The notes under the pieces are model-generated. The model saw nothing but the letters and a program-made list of their open reading frames with translations. It was not told where the DNA came from and searched no databases. The translations under genes and the position numbers were made by a program. A stretch of DNA of 43,447 bases from Chitinophaga pinensis (GTDB taxonomy: Bacteria; Bacteroidota; Bacteroidia; AKYH767-A; OLB10): NCBI GenBank assembly GCA_943332105.1, contig CALQOD010000011.1, positions 1 through 43,447 on the forward strand, in the 5' to 3' direction. Below, piece by piece: positions 33,753 through 42,452 of this stretch. How positions within the stretch are numbered: the stretch's first letter is position 1; every line of letters begins with the position of its first letter.

Positions 33753-34619
33753 GTGAAAAAACACTTTACCAATACTATTTTTATTGCTGGATTTTTATTT
33801 TCAGTTATCATGTTTTTGTTTTTCATTTATGCGAACTGCAATTGTCAGTTTAATTTATTTAATTTAGATTTAGTTAAAAGCAATGAATTACTAATCACAG
33901 ATTTTAAGCATAAGAAAAAAACGAAGTACCAAAAGATAAAAAAGCAAGTTGATAATATTGTTCAAGCGAAAGTTGACACCACGCATAAAAGATTTTTACT
34001 AGTTGGTGATAGCCAGGTGGGAGGATTGATGTATCCATTTTATAATTATTGTAAATATAATGGGCATGATTTGGCTTTAGCTTTAGTTTGTAATAGTGCT
34101 CGAGATGTTACTTTTGCAAATAATGATACGCTGAAATTATTAATTGAAAAATACAAGCCTGATCATATTGTATTGGTTGTTGGTTTAAATCAAGTGTTTC
34201 AAGATAGATTCTCAAAATCGGAGCTGGCTATTGAAAAAATACTATCAACTTTTAACGGCATACCTTATAGTTGGGTTGGTCCTGCAAGCTGGATTCCTGA
34301 TAATGGTATTACTGAGTGCTATCGAAATAATTTAGATGTTGGTTGTTTTTATGCTTCTGATAAATTAATTCTTGATAGAGGCAATGATGGTCGTCATCCT
34401 TCGCCATCAGCTTATTATATTTGGATGGATAGTATTGCTCAGTGGATGCAGAATGAATCAATATATCATATTAAAATGCAAAAGCCACTTCAATTTAATG
34501 CTAATTATGCATTTACGCATCGCTCTTTTAATGCAGGTAGGGTAAAGAAAGATCCCATCACTAAGATTGCTATTGATACGAGTTCAGTGAAAGTTATTAT
34601 CGATTCTTTAGGTAATTAA
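33753..34619 (+). CDS. Membrane-anchored SGNH-like protein (O-acetylation partner 2)
   Basis: This 288-residue protein starts at GTG 33753, 3 nt after the previous stop. An uncleaved N-terminal helix (about 8-28, ending in NCNC) anchors a periplasmic SGNH domain: VGDSQVGG with S87, VVGLNQ as the Asn block, and DGRHPS with D212 and H215. GDSQ is common in the acetyltransferase-associated SGNH proteins. As the last gene of the module it probably works with the MBOAT and first SGNH protein. An AT-rich inverted repeat overlaps its stop codon. Confidence 0.8.
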   Translation: MKKHFTNTIFIAGFLFSVIMFLFFIYANCNCQFNLFNLDLVKSNELLITDFKHKKKTKYQKIKKQVDNIVQAKVDTTHKRFLLVGDSQVGGLMYPFYNYCKYNGHDLALALVCNSARDVTFANNDTLKLLIEKYKPDHIVLVVGLNQVFQDRFSKSELAIEKILSTFNGIPYSWVGPASWIPDNGITECYRNNLDVGCFYASDKLILDRGNDGRHPSPSAYYIWMDSIAQWMQNESIYHIKMQKPLQFNANYAFTHRSFNAGRVKKDPITKIAIDTSSVKVIIDSLGN

Positions 34620-34645
34620 ATTAAACTATTGCTAATTTAATTTTC
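34614..34645 (+). terminator. Possible AT-rich terminator after the O-acetylation module
   Basis: Perfect 10-bp arms (34614-34623 and 34633-34642) around a 9-nt loop and followed by TT. The stem is all A/T, so termination strength is doubtful. The remaining bases to 34881 hold no gene that I can support. Confidence 0.4.
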
Positions 34646-34881
34646 AGCATAATCATTTGGGTCATCTAAAATATCGATTTGGTTAATGAGGTGCTAATTA
34701 TACTTTGTTGCAGGCTATGATAAATATTTTTTATTTGGTTTACGGTCGCATTCTTAACAGAAGTGGATTAGTTGCAATATAGATGCGTGAAACGGTTTTG
34801 TATATTTATTTAAACATTAAGGATGGATTATTCGTTGGCAGACAAATACAATGCCTTTAGAAAAAATATAATTTTATTGGC

Positions 34882-34889
34882 TAAATTTG
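34882..34889 (+). promoter_or_regulatory. -7 element TAAATTTG 4 nt before a start codon
   Basis: A perfect TAnnTTTG match ending 4 nt before ATG 34894; it predicts a nearly leaderless mRNA. Confidence 0.5.
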
Positions 34890-34893
34890 CGAT

Positions 34894-35214
34894 ATGAATT
34901 TTGATGAATTAGAACAACAACTTTCGTCATTGGGTAAATATACTTTTTCAGATCGGAAAGGAATACGATCTTATAAATTTAAAGGTGCTGTTTTTTTAAC
35001 GATTAATAGAAGAGCGTTTCGTATTTGTTTAAGATTGCCGGCTGTCGAACAAAGTATTTTTATTGATTTTGCTCCCGATATTATTTGGAAAGTACCTAAC
35101 CAATGGGGGAATTATGGATGGACATTATTTAGTATTGAAAAGTTGGAGTTGGAGATTGTAAAGGAAGGGGTAATTGCCGCAATGAATTTTGTTTTAATTA
35201 GAAAACAAAGTTAA
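34894..35214 (+). CDS. Small hypothetical protein, faintly MmcQ/YjbR-like
   Basis: This 106-residue protein has no signal peptide. The C-terminal half (VPNQWGNYGWTLFSIEKLEL, then a helix with VIAAMNFVL) faintly recalls MmcQ/YjbR-type DNA-binding-fold proteins, in which a 'P..WG..GWT' line precedes the last helix. I would not name it on that basis. It is a single gene with its own promoter, between the O-acetylation module and ispE. Confidence 0.6.
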   Translation: MNFDELEQQLSSLGKYTFSDRKGIRSYKFKGAVFLTINRRAFRICLRLPAVEQSIFIDFAPDIIWKVPNQWGNYGWTLFSIEKLELEIVKEGVIAAMNFVLIRKQS

Positions 35215-35448
35215 TTTGCTCCCTAGGCTTTGGGATGAACTATTTTTTCTATGTGCTAATTTGAAAATGAAAAAACATTGCCTTCTTAAAATATTTATGA
35301 ATTCTACCTTAAAGTGCGATATACAGGATTATATAATCACATACATACTGATTAGGATTAAAAAATAAGATTCGATTTCAAAGGGGGCCACCACTCCTCC
35401 GCCCCAAAAGCAAAATTAGTGAGTACAAATTAAGTATTCGGTTGATAA

Positions 35449-35496
35449 ACGTTTATATCCATTTACAAATGTTTACCTCTATTTGCGAATGTTGAT
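35449..35496. repeat. Three degenerate AAAYGTTTA units at 19-20 bp spacing
   Basis: AAACGTTTA (35449-35457), AAATGTTTA (35468-35476) and GAATGTTGA (35488-35496), about two helical turns apart. They lie in a convergent gap between two 3' ends, so a promoter role is unlikely. Confidence 0.35.
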
Positions 35497-35506
35497 TTAC
35501 TCACTG

Positions 35507-36319
35507 TTAATTTCCTTTCCAGACTTTACAACCTTCGAAATTAAAATCAAGTAAATTTCCTTTATCAAATATTCCAAAAACAGCTGCTCCACTTCCGCTC
35601 ATACTCGCATAATGGGCTCCTGCTTCATATAACTGATTCTTGATTTCACCAATTCGAGGATAATGTTTAATTATAGGTGTTTCAAAATCGTTAATTAAAT
35701 AATTTCTCCAGTCACTGATGGGTAATTGTATGATTTCTGAAATTGATGTAATAGGCTGTTGAGGTGTAACCCAACTATAAGCATCAGCAGTTCCAACAGA
35801 AATATTATTTGGCATAACAATCACAATGTGATAGCTCGATAAATCCATTGCAATAGGGGTTAAAATTTCTCCACGGCCAGTCGCTAAGCAAGGCCTCGAT
35901 TCGATAAAAAAGGGACAATCACTGCCTAATTGTGCAGCATATTCCTTCAGTTTTTGTACGCTAATGCCAAGATTAAACTTCGAATTAAGCAGATTTAGCA
36001 TAAATGCAGCATCCGAAGAGCCTCCGCCTAAGCCAGCCCCCATAGGTAATAATTTATGTAAATGTACCTGAATTGGTGGAAGTTGATGGTCTGATTTGAT
36101 AAGCTGCCAGGCTCTATAAATCAAGTTCGATTGAAGGCTACCTGATATACTTAAACCGCTGATTTTCATATCAAAAGCGTCCTTTATGCCCTCGTTAACT
36201 TCTAATATATCCTTCCAAAAAATAGGGTAAAAAACCGTCTCAATATCATGAAATAAATCTTTTCGCTTTCGAACTACATGAAGCCCTAAATTTATTTTAC
36301 AATGTGGGTATACAATCAT
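35507..36319 (-). CDS. ispE: 4-diphosphocytidyl-2-C-methyl-D-erythritol kinase
   Basis: This 270-residue protein is IspE of the MEP isoprenoid pathway, a GHMP kinase that phosphorylates the 2-hydroxyl of CDP-methylerythritol with ATP in the cytoplasm. Motifs: KINLGLHVV with the substrate-binding FHDIET that follows, the ATP loop PMGAGLGGGSSDAAF (92-106), GSDCPFF (132-138) and the C-terminal SMSGSGAAVFGIF. The length is normal for the family. It is divergent from accA with 89 nt between them. No other MEP gene is in the window. Confidence 0.95.
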   Translation of the reverse strand: MIVYPHCKINLGLHVVRKRKDLFHDIETVFYPIFWKDILEVNEGIKDAFDMKISGLSISGSLQSNLIYRAWQLIKSDHQLPPIQVHLHKLLPMGAGLGGGSSDAAFMLNLLNSKFNLGISVQKLKEYAAQLGSDCPFFIESRPCLATGRGEILTPIAMDLSSYHIVIVMPNNISVGTADAYSWVTPQQPITSISEIIQLPISDWRNYLINDFETPIIKHYPRIGEIKNQLYEAGAHYASMSGSGAAVFGIFDKGNLLDFNFEGCKVWKGN

Positions 36320-36377
36320 ATTTCAGAATCTTGAACAAAGTTTCACCATGCGAATCTACTTTTTTTTTATTTTCAGA

Positions 36378-36385
36378 TATCTTTG
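36378..36385 (+). promoter_or_regulatory. -7 element TATCTTTG of accA
   Basis: A perfect TAnnTTTG match 23 nt before the accA ATG; no good -33 box at the standard distance. Confidence 0.45.
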
Positions 36386-36408
36386 CGAAGAAATAAAAAT
36401 ATTAAATC

Positions 36409-37371
36409 ATGGGTACAACGTTGATGGATTTTGAGAAACCGCTTGAAGAATTACATGATCAGTTAACAAAAGCGAGGCAGCTTCAAGAGAAGGGAAAAGT
36501 TAATGTTAAATCTGCAATAAAGGATCTTGAAGAAAAGATAGCAAAAACCAAATTAGAGATTTATTCTAATCTTACGCCATGGCAGCGTGTTCAATTATCA
36601 CGTCATCCGGATCGACCTTATACATTGGATTATATTAATGCAATGACTGATGGTAATTTCATGGAGCTTTTTGGTGATCGTCAGGTGAAAGATGACAAAG
36701 CCATGATTGGTGGTTTTGGAGATATTGACGGACAAACTGTAATGTTTGTCGGTCAGCAAAAAGGGAATAATACCAAGCAGCGTCAGTATCGTAATTTCGG
36801 AATGCCTAACCCAGAAGGTTATCGAAAAGCTCTTCGCTTGTTTAAATTAGCAGAGAAGTTCAATAAGCCAATCGTTACGCTCATAGACACTCCCGGTGCT
36901 TATCCTGGATTAGAAGCAGAAGAACGAGGACAGGGTGAAGCAATTGCACGCAATCTTTATGAAATGTCAATATTAAAAGTTCCAGTGATTTGTATTATCA
37001 TTGGAGAAGGTGCTTCTGGTGGTGCTTTAGGCATTGGCATTGGCGATAAGGTTTTAATGCTGGAGAATACGTGGTACTCAGTGATCTCTCCTGAGTCTTG
37101 TTCAAGTATTCTTTGGCGGAATTGGAATAATAAGGAAAGAGCCGCAGAAGCATTGAAATTAACTGCAATAGATATGAATGGTTTGCATCTAATAGATGGT
37201 ATTATTAAAGAACCATTGGGAGGGGCGCATGTCAATCCCGCTGAGGTTTTTGAAACAGTAAAATTGGAAATCATTAAACATCTGACTGATTTAAATAAAT
37301 TAACACCAACAGATAGAGTTAACCAGCGAATCGAGAAATTCTGCTCGATGGGTGTATATAAAAATGATTAA
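36409..37371 (+). CDS. accA: Acetyl-CoA carboxylase carboxyltransferase subunit alpha
   Basis: This 320-residue protein is AccA, the alpha half of the carboxyltransferase that makes malonyl-CoA for fatty-acid synthesis, working with AccD. Readable lines: [86 protein letters not shown] and the [13 protein letters not shown] segment. The N-terminal ~60 residues form the usual coiled helix. The gene has its own promoter and a terminator directly behind it, so it is likely monocistronic. Confidence 0.97.
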   Translation: MGTTLMDFEKPLEELHDQLTKARQLQEKGKVNVKSAIKDLEEKIAKTKLEIYSNLTPWQRVQLSRHPDRPYTLDYINAMTDGNFMELFGDRQVKDDKAMIGGFGDIDGQTVMFVGQQKGNNTKQRQYRNFGMPNPEGYRKALRLFKLAEKFNKPIVTLIDTPGAYPGLEAEERGQGEAIARNLYEMSILKVPVICIIIGEGASGGALGIGIGDKVLMLENTWYSVISPESCSSILWRNWNNKERAAEALKLTAIDMNGLHLIDGIIKEPLGGAHVNPAEVFETVKLEIIKHLTDLNKLTPTDRVNQRIEKFCSMGVYKND

Positions 37372-37395
37372 TGATTAATTATTTTATTAAATTAC

Positions 37396-37430
37396 AAGCC
37401 GGCTTGAGAAATCGCGCCGGCTTTGTTGTC
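37396..37430 (+). terminator. Terminator after accA
   Basis: Stem AAGCCGGC (37396-37403) with GCCGGCTT (37416-37423), a 12-nt loop and a TTGTTGT tail. Confidence 0.75.
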
Positions 37431-37507
37431 GAAAAGATAAAGTGCTGAAATAAAAGCGTATCCAAATATTGTTAAAAAATAATTTACGAATACTAAAATC
37501 TGAATTG

Positions 37508-37515
37508 TAAATTTG
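37508..37515 (+). promoter_or_regulatory. -7 element TAAATTTG 4 nt before dnaB
   Basis: A perfect TAnnTTTG match; TTTA at 37483-37486 may serve as the -33 box. Predicted transcription start falls within 1-3 nt of the ATG. Confidence 0.55.
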
Positions 37516-37519
37516 AATT

Positions 37520-39052
37520 ATGGCAAACGAAAAACCAACTACCAGAAAAAAAATAATACCCTCAACTTCCTTTCCTACTATTGAAGGGGGTAAATTACCA
37601 CCTCAGGCGACTGAGTTAGAACAAGCTGTTTTAGGTGCTTTGTTAATTGATAAAAATGCAGTTGCAGAGGTAATCGATTTATTACACGAAAAGTGTTTTT
37701 ATGTTGATGCTAATCAAAAAATATTTAAGTCGATTGTTTCATTATTTCATGATACAAAACCAATAGATATATTAACAGTAACACAAAAGCTTAGAAGTAC
37801 CGGTGATTTAGAAATAGTAGGTGGGGCTGTTTATATTACTCAGTTAACCAATCGTGTTGCTTCGGCTGCAAATATTGAGTTTCATGCCCGCGTTGTTTTG
37901 CAAAAATTTATTCAACGTGAGTTGATTCGTATTTCTACTGAAACTATTCGCGATGCATTTGAAGAAACTACTGATGTATTAGAATTGCTGGATCGTTCTG
38001 AAAAAAATCTTTTTTCTATAACGGAATCGAATATCCGTAGAAAGTATGAGGATATGCATACCTTAGTAACTAAAGCTATTGATGATGTACAAATTGCTGG
38101 CACATTAAAAGATGGTGTAACTGGAGTTCCTTCTGGATTTACAGAATTGGATCGTCATACTATGGGATGGCAAAAATCAGATTTGATTATCATCGCTGCT
38201 CGACCTGGTATGGGTAAAACAGCTTTTACACTAAGTCTTGCAAAAAATGCAGCGTTAGACGGAAATCATCCAGTTGCATTTTTCTCGTTAGAGATGTCTG
38301 CGTTGCAGCTTGTGAATCGTTTGATTTCTTCTGAAACAGAAATTAGTTCTGCCAAGTTGAGAAAAGGTGATTTGTCGAAAGATGAATGGCAACGATTAAA
38401 TTTAAAAGTAACTAAACTTACGAAAGCACCAATTTATATTGATGATACTCCTGCATTGTCAATTCTAGAATTAAGAGCGAAATGCCGCAGATTAGTCGCA
38501 GAAAAGGAAATTAAATTAATTGTAATTGACTACCTACAACTAATGAGTGGTACGTCAGATGGTAACAGAGGTGGAAATCGTGAACAAGAAATTTCTTATA
38601 TATCCCGATCATTAAAGAGTATTGCAAAAGAATTAAATATTCCTATCATAGCACTTTCTCAGTTAAGTCGTGCAGTAGAAACAAGAGGTACTTCAAAGCG
38701 TCCTCAGTTAAGTGATCTTCGTGAATCCGGTGCAATTGAGCAAGATGCGGATATGGTAATGTTTATTTATCGACCTGAATATTATCAATTGGAAACTATG
38801 GAAGATGGAACACCTACCAAGAATTTAGCAGAAATAATTATTGCGAAAAATCGTGCTGGTTCATTAGCAGATGTGAAGTTGCAATTTATAGGTCACTTAA
38901 CAAAATTCACTGATTTTAACCATTTCGATTTGCAAGATGAGACCGACTTGTCTAAGGATTCTGGTATCACTCCTAATTATTTAGTTGATGATAATAGCGG
39001 GAGTGTAACATTCGCTTCGCGTATGAATACTGATGGAAAGGATTTGTTTTAA
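37520..39052 (+). CDS. dnaB: Replicative DNA helicase DnaB
   Basis: This 510-residue protein is the hexameric 5'-3' replicative helicase. It has a 20-residue basic lead, the DnaB N-terminal domain (LPPQATELEQAVLGALLID, then LTVTQKLRSTGDLE), and a RecA-type motor with Walker A at about 226-234 (ARPGMGKTAFT), EMSALQLVNRL, Walker B in LIVIDYLQLM and the arginine region LSQLSRAVETR with SDLRESGAIEQDAD. No intein or insert interrupts the motor. It sits between accA and an exported GATase-like protein. Confidence 0.97.
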   Translation: MANEKPTTRKKIIPSTSFPTIEGGKLPPQATELEQAVLGALLIDKNAVAEVIDLLHEKCFYVDANQKIFKSIVSLFHDTKPIDILTVTQKLRSTGDLEIVGGAVYITQLTNRVASAANIEFHARVVLQKFIQRELIRISTETIRDAFEETTDVLELLDRSEKNLFSITESNIRRKYEDMHTLVTKAIDDVQIAGTLKDGVTGVPSGFTELDRHTMGWQKSDLIIIAARPGMGKTAFTLSLAKNAALDGNHPVAFFSLEMSALQLVNRLISSETEISSAKLRKGDLSKDEWQRLNLKVTKLTKAPIYIDDTPALSILELRAKCRRLVAEKEIKLIVIDYLQLMSGTSDGNRGGNREQEISYISRSLKSIAKELNIPIIALSQLSRAVETRGTSKRPQLSDLRESGAIEQDADMVMFIYRPEYYQLETMEDGTPTKNLAEIIIAKNRAGSLADVKLQFIGHLTKFTDFNHFDLQDETDLSKDSGITPNYLVDDNSGSVTFASRMNTDGKDLF

Positions 39053-39096
39053 ATTATAAGTTGACAACAATTTTAAAATTTAATCATTGTAAACGC

Positions 39097-40359
39097 ATGT
39101 TTAAAAAAATCATTCTTTTAATTTTCGTTTTTTTAAACGGTTTTTTACCTACAAGAGCAGCATATATTTTAATTCCTATGGATGATTCTCAAACGAATCA
39201 TCTAAAAGCATATGGTATTGCCTATTGGGTTTTAACTAACAATGTTGAAGTACAATGGCTATTGAATTACCGTGGTGGTGCTTTTATGATTAAACAAATT
39301 CCTGCATTTGAGAATGAATGTCGCGTGCGTGGAGTAAGTTTTAATGTAATCGCTGATGGACAAGCGGCGAGCATCCTAGATGAAATTGCACAGCCAGAGG
39401 CGAACATGGATATTGTAAAGCTTGAAAAGGCTCCTAAGATGGCCGTTTATTCTCCTAAAGATAAGTTACCGTGGGATGACGCTGTTACGCTTGTACTAAC
39501 TTATTCGGAAATCCCATATGATGTGATTTATGATGATGAAGTAATCTTGGGCGACTTGCCAAAGTACGATTGGTTACATATGCATCACGAAGATTTTACG
39601 GGGCAGTATGGGAAATTTTATGCGGCCTATCATACTGTTTCCTGGTATCAGGAGCAGGTGCGTTCAGAAGAAGCTAAAGCCCATAAATTAGGTTATCAAA
39701 AAGTATCTGAATTGAAATTAGCCGTGGTTAAAAAAATACAAGAGTTTCTATCTGGCGGTGGCTTTTTATTTTCGATGTGCTCAGGTACTGATAGTTATGA
39801 TATAGCATTAGCTGCGGATGGAGTTGATATTTGTGATAAAATTTACGATGGCGATGGTCCTACAGCTAACTATAACTCAAAATTGAATTATGATAATACG
39901 CTTGCCTTTAAAGATTTTAAACTTTCTACTAATCCTTTAGAGTATGAATTCTCGGATATTGATATGACCAATATTCGTAAGGTGCCCCGTAACGAAGATG
40001 TGTTTACTCTTTTTGAATTCTCTGCTAAGTGGGATGTAGTTCCTAGTATGCTTTGTCAGAATCATGAGCAAGTAATTAAAGGATTTATGGGTCAGACAAC
40101 TTCGTTTAATAAAAGTCTAATAAAATCAAATGTGCTTATTTTGGGTGAAAACAAAGCTGCTAGTGAAGCTCGTTATATTCATGGCGAGTTTGGTAAGGGG
40201 ACATGGACATTTTATAGTGGTCATGATCCAGAAGATTATCAGCATATGGTTGGCGATCCACAAACGGATTTAGCCTTACATCCGAATTCTCCCGGCTATC
40301 GTTTAATCCTAAATAATGTACTTTTTCCTGCTGCTAAAAAAAGAAAGCAGAAGACATAA
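39097..40359 (+). CDS. Exported glutamine-amidotransferase-like protein ('asparagine synthetase B' of Bacteroidota)
   Basis: I start at ATG 39097 (MFKKIILLIFVF), which gives 420 residues and a clean signal peptide ending near TRAA; the TTG at 39061 would place a polar tail before it. Characteristic lines are AYILIPMDDSQTNHLKAYGI, LLNYRGGAFMI, MHHEDFTGQYGKF, EFLSGGGFLFSMCSGTD and GHDPEDYQHMVGD with PNSPGYRLILNNVLFPAA. Databases often label such proteins asparagine synthetase B, but there is no synthetase domain; the SGGGFLFSMCSGTD part fits a class I GATase-like fold. Function is unknown; it should lie in the periplasm or outer membrane. Confidence 0.75.
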   Translation: MFKKIILLIFVFLNGFLPTRAAYILIPMDDSQTNHLKAYGIAYWVLTNNVEVQWLLNYRGGAFMIKQIPAFENECRVRGVSFNVIADGQAASILDEIAQPEANMDIVKLEKAPKMAVYSPKDKLPWDDAVTLVLTYSEIPYDVIYDDEVILGDLPKYDWLHMHHEDFTGQYGKFYAAYHTVSWYQEQVRSEEAKAHKLGYQKVSELKLAVVKKIQEFLSGGGFLFSMCSGTDSYDIALAADGVDICDKIYDGDGPTANYNSKLNYDNTLAFKDFKLSTNPLEYEFSDIDMTNIRKVPRNEDVFTLFEFSAKWDVVPSMLCQNHEQVIKGFMGQTTSFNKSLIKSNVLILGENKAASEARYIHGEFGKGTWTFYSGHDPEDYQHMVGDPQTDLALHPNSPGYRLILNNVLFPAAKKRKQKT

Positions 40360-40420
40360 TCTTGTTGATATATTGTAATTATTATCGATTTTTTGTCTTT
40401 TAAAAAATGATTAAACACGT

Positions 40421-40428
40421 TAGATTTG
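40421..40428 (+). promoter_or_regulatory. -7 element TAGATTTG upstream of the OmpA gene
   Basis: A perfect TAnnTTTG match 19 nt before the ATG; a T-rich -33 region lies upstream. Confidence 0.5.
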
Positions 40429-40447
40429 TAATTGAAAAAAATAATTT

Positions 40448-41290
40448 ATGAAAAAAAGTATTGTATTGTTTTTTGTTGCTGTCTATTTTATGACAGGTTG
40501 TGTAAGTCAGAAAAAGTTTAATACTCAGGTTTCAAAATATGATTCCTTAAAAACAAGTTCCGACAAGGTTGATTTGATGCTTAGTGATTGTATCGAAGAA
40601 TCAAAAAAGAAGCAAAGTCGAATCGGGAATTTAGAAGATGAATTAAGTTTTGTTAAAAAAAGCAGTGGTGCTATGTTGCAGCAATTAAGTGATTTATCTG
40701 TAATAAGTGCAACTCAAGCAGAGAGTATTAAGAAGTCGTTGGATAATATTAATTCGAAAGAAGGATATATCCGTAATCTTCAAACTGAATTGTCTCGAAA
40801 GGACTCTTTGAATATGGCCCTTGTTTTAAATTTAAAAGGAGCACTTAAAGATGTGAATGACGATGATATCAATATTAATGTGGAAGGTAGTGCCGTATTT
40901 ATTTCTATTTCAGATAAGATGTTATTTAAGAGCGGAAGTTATGATATAACACCACGAGCAAAGGACGTTTTAGGCAAGGTAGCTGATGTAATTAAAGCTC
41001 AACCAGATGTTCAGTTTATGGTAGAAGGGCATACAGATAATAAATCGATTACTAATGCAAACATTCGTGATAATTGGGATTTGAGTGTTATGCGTGCCGC
41101 TTCAGTAGTTCGCACTTTGCAGAAGCAATACGGCGTTGATCCGGCTCGTATGATAGCAGCAGGACGCAGTGAGTATGTTCCTGTAGTTAGTAATGATACT
41201 CCTGAAGGGCGTTCAACAAACCGACGTACAAGAATTGTTATCCTTCCGCAATTGGATCAGTTCTTCAAATTGATGGAACCTAAACCGTAA
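40448..41290 (+). CDS. OmpA-family lipoprotein with coiled coil
   Basis: This 280-residue lipoprotein (lipobox MTGC, Cys18) has a long coiled-coil stalk (about 25-125, heptad-rich with SRIGNLEDELSFVKK) and a C-terminal OmpA peptidoglycan-binding domain: MLFKSGSYDITPRAKDVL, VEGHTDN, NWDLSVMRAASVV, GRSEYVPVVSND and NRRTRIVI, including the Asp and Arg that hold diaminopimelate. It probably tethers the outer membrane to the wall. The gene lies 11 nt before lpxH. Confidence 0.92.
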   Translation: MKKSIVLFFVAVYFMTGCVSQKKFNTQVSKYDSLKTSSDKVDLMLSDCIEESKKKQSRIGNLEDELSFVKKSSGAMLQQLSDLSVISATQAESIKKSLDNINSKEGYIRNLQTELSRKDSLNMALVLNLKGALKDVNDDDININVEGSAVFISISDKMLFKSGSYDITPRAKDVLGKVADVIKAQPDVQFMVEGHTDNKSITNANIRDNWDLSVMRAASVVRTLQKQYGVDPARMIAAGRSEYVPVVSNDTPEGRSTNRRTRIVILPQLDQFFKLMEPKP

Positions 41291-41301
41291 TTATTCTGAT
41301 T

Positions 41302-42057
41302 GTGAATTTATCCCCCGGCAAAAAAATTTACTTTATTAGCGATTTTCATTTAGGTGTACCTAACGCTACGGATAGCCGTAAACGGGAAGATATAATTGTT
41401 TCTTGGTTGAATTCAATTAGTAACGATGCTCAGATTTTATATCTGATGGGTGATGTTTTCGATTACTGGTTCGAATACAAAGAAGTTGTGCCACGTGGAT
41501 ATGTGAGGTTGCTTGGCAAGCTGGCTGAATTAAGTGATGCAGGAGTAGAGTTACATTATTTTGCAGGCAATCACGATATGTGGGTGTTTGATTATTTACC
41601 TAAAGAAATAGGATTACAGATTCATCGCGATCCCATTCAAAAAGATTATAACGGTAAAAAGTTTTTCTTAGGCCATGGAGATGGATTAGGTCCTGGTGAT
41701 TTTGGATATAAGTGTATTAAAAAATTTTTTTCCAATAAGTTGGCGCAATGGCTATTTGCACGCATTCACCCGAATACTGGAATTGGTTTGATGAAATTCT
41801 TTTCGCGTAGAAGTCGTCTTGCTACGGGTACATCAGATGATATTTATTTAGGCGATGATAAAGAATGGTTGATGATTTATAGCCGTGAGATTTTAAAACG
41901 CGAACACTATGATTATTTTATTTTCGGACATCGGCATATGCCTTTAGATAAGCAACTGAATGGTCAGTCGCGTTATATTAACTTAGGTGAGTGGATTAAT
42001 CATTTTACCTATGCTGTTTTTGATGGGCAGGAGTTGATGCTGAAAAAATTTAATTAA
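41302..42057 (+). CDS. lpxH: UDP-2,3-diacylglucosamine diphosphatase (LpxH-type)
   Basis: This 251-residue metallophosphoesterase starts at GTG 41302, since no ATG precedes the first catalytic strand. Motifs: ISDFHLG (D14, H16), MGDVFDYW (D51), AGNHDMW (N90, H91), LGHGDG (H125) and FGHRHMP (H210, H212). LpxH hydrolyses UDP-2,3-diacylglucosamine to lipid X in lipid A synthesis at the inner membrane face. The GNHDMWxxDYLP line is typical of Bacteroidota LpxH. Confidence 0.92.
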   Translation: MNLSPGKKIYFISDFHLGVPNATDSRKREDIIVSWLNSISNDAQILYLMGDVFDYWFEYKEVVPRGYVRLLGKLAELSDAGVELHYFAGNHDMWVFDYLPKEIGLQIHRDPIQKDYNGKKFFLGHGDGLGPGDFGYKCIKKFFSNKLAQWLFARIHPNTGIGLMKFFSRRSRLATGTSDDIYLGDDKEWLMIYSREILKREHYDYFIFGHRHMPLDKQLNGQSRYINLGEWINHFTYAVFDGQELMLKKFN

Positions 42058-42071
42058 AATTTTCTTTATCG

Positions 42072-42452
42072 ATGAAGAAGCAACTTCGAAATTTATTGCT
42101 TTTTGTTTTTCCTTTTACACTGATGGTTTTAGTAAATCATTTCATCAAGTCTTCTGTGGACCCTATTCCTAATGATGGTAAGTGGAATTCAACACTGCCA
42201 ATAGCAGAGCGATGTACTTGGGCTTGTCATGATAGTACCAATTATTGTATCGAGCATCATGTAAAAATGAACAAATTACTTTTGAAGTTTACTAGGCCTA
42301 TTTACTTTGGTGAAATCACATTGCTACAGATGATCGGCAATTATTCCTTTGCTAATATTTTAATTCTTGTAACGTTAATACCTCTTTATATCTGGTATTT
42401 TCTTGTCAGAATTATAGATGTTTTAATTGCAATAAAGGAGGCGAAGAAATGA
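42072..42452 (+). CDS. Small membrane protein with Cys/His-rich loop
   Basis: This 126-residue protein has an N-terminal helix (about 7-24), a loop and a C-terminal helix (about 90-115). The loop holds a Cys/His group, RCTWACHDSTNYCIEHH, that looks like a metal or disulphide site; both helices orient it to the periplasm if both termini are cytoplasmic. The family is not known to me. It follows lpxH by 14 nt and overlaps the next gene by 4 nt (ATGA), so both are likely in the lpxH transcript. Confidence 0.65.
   Translation: MKKQLRNLLLFVFPFTLMVLVNHFIKSSVDPIPNDGKWNSTLPIAERCTWACHDSTNYCIEHHVKMNKLLLKFTRPIYFGEITLLQMIGNYSFANILILVTLIPLYIWYFLVRIIDVLIAIKEAKK

Noticed and set aside
34620-34893. Short coding-like run on the minus strand (reads LINQIDILDDPNDYAEN then stop)
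   Set aside because: Only 17 codons between stops; too short to call a gene or remnant.
35449-35496. 20-bp-spaced repeats near dnaB as origin iterons
   Set aside because: Only three degenerate units, no DnaA-box array or plasmid rep gene, and dnaB is 2 kb away beyond accA.
2815-39096. Longer versions of eight genes starting at TTG/GTG or early ATG (2815, 5364, 11089, 14814, 24695, 26284, 30989, 39061)
   Set aside because: In each case the extension overlaps a -7 promoter box or the upstream gene, or adds polar residues before a signal peptide or first fold strand, while a good ATG follows at once.
39097-40359. Asparagine synthetase B
   Set aside because: The protein is exported and lacks the N-terminal Cys glutaminase and ATP-pyrophosphatase domains of true AsnB; the common label looks like a propagated misannotation.
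42200-42260. CTWACH in the 126-residue membrane protein as a c-type heme motif (CX3CH)
   Set aside because: The CX3CH form is rare, the nearby third Cys and HH pair fit a metal or disulphide site better, and no cytochrome maturation genes are near.
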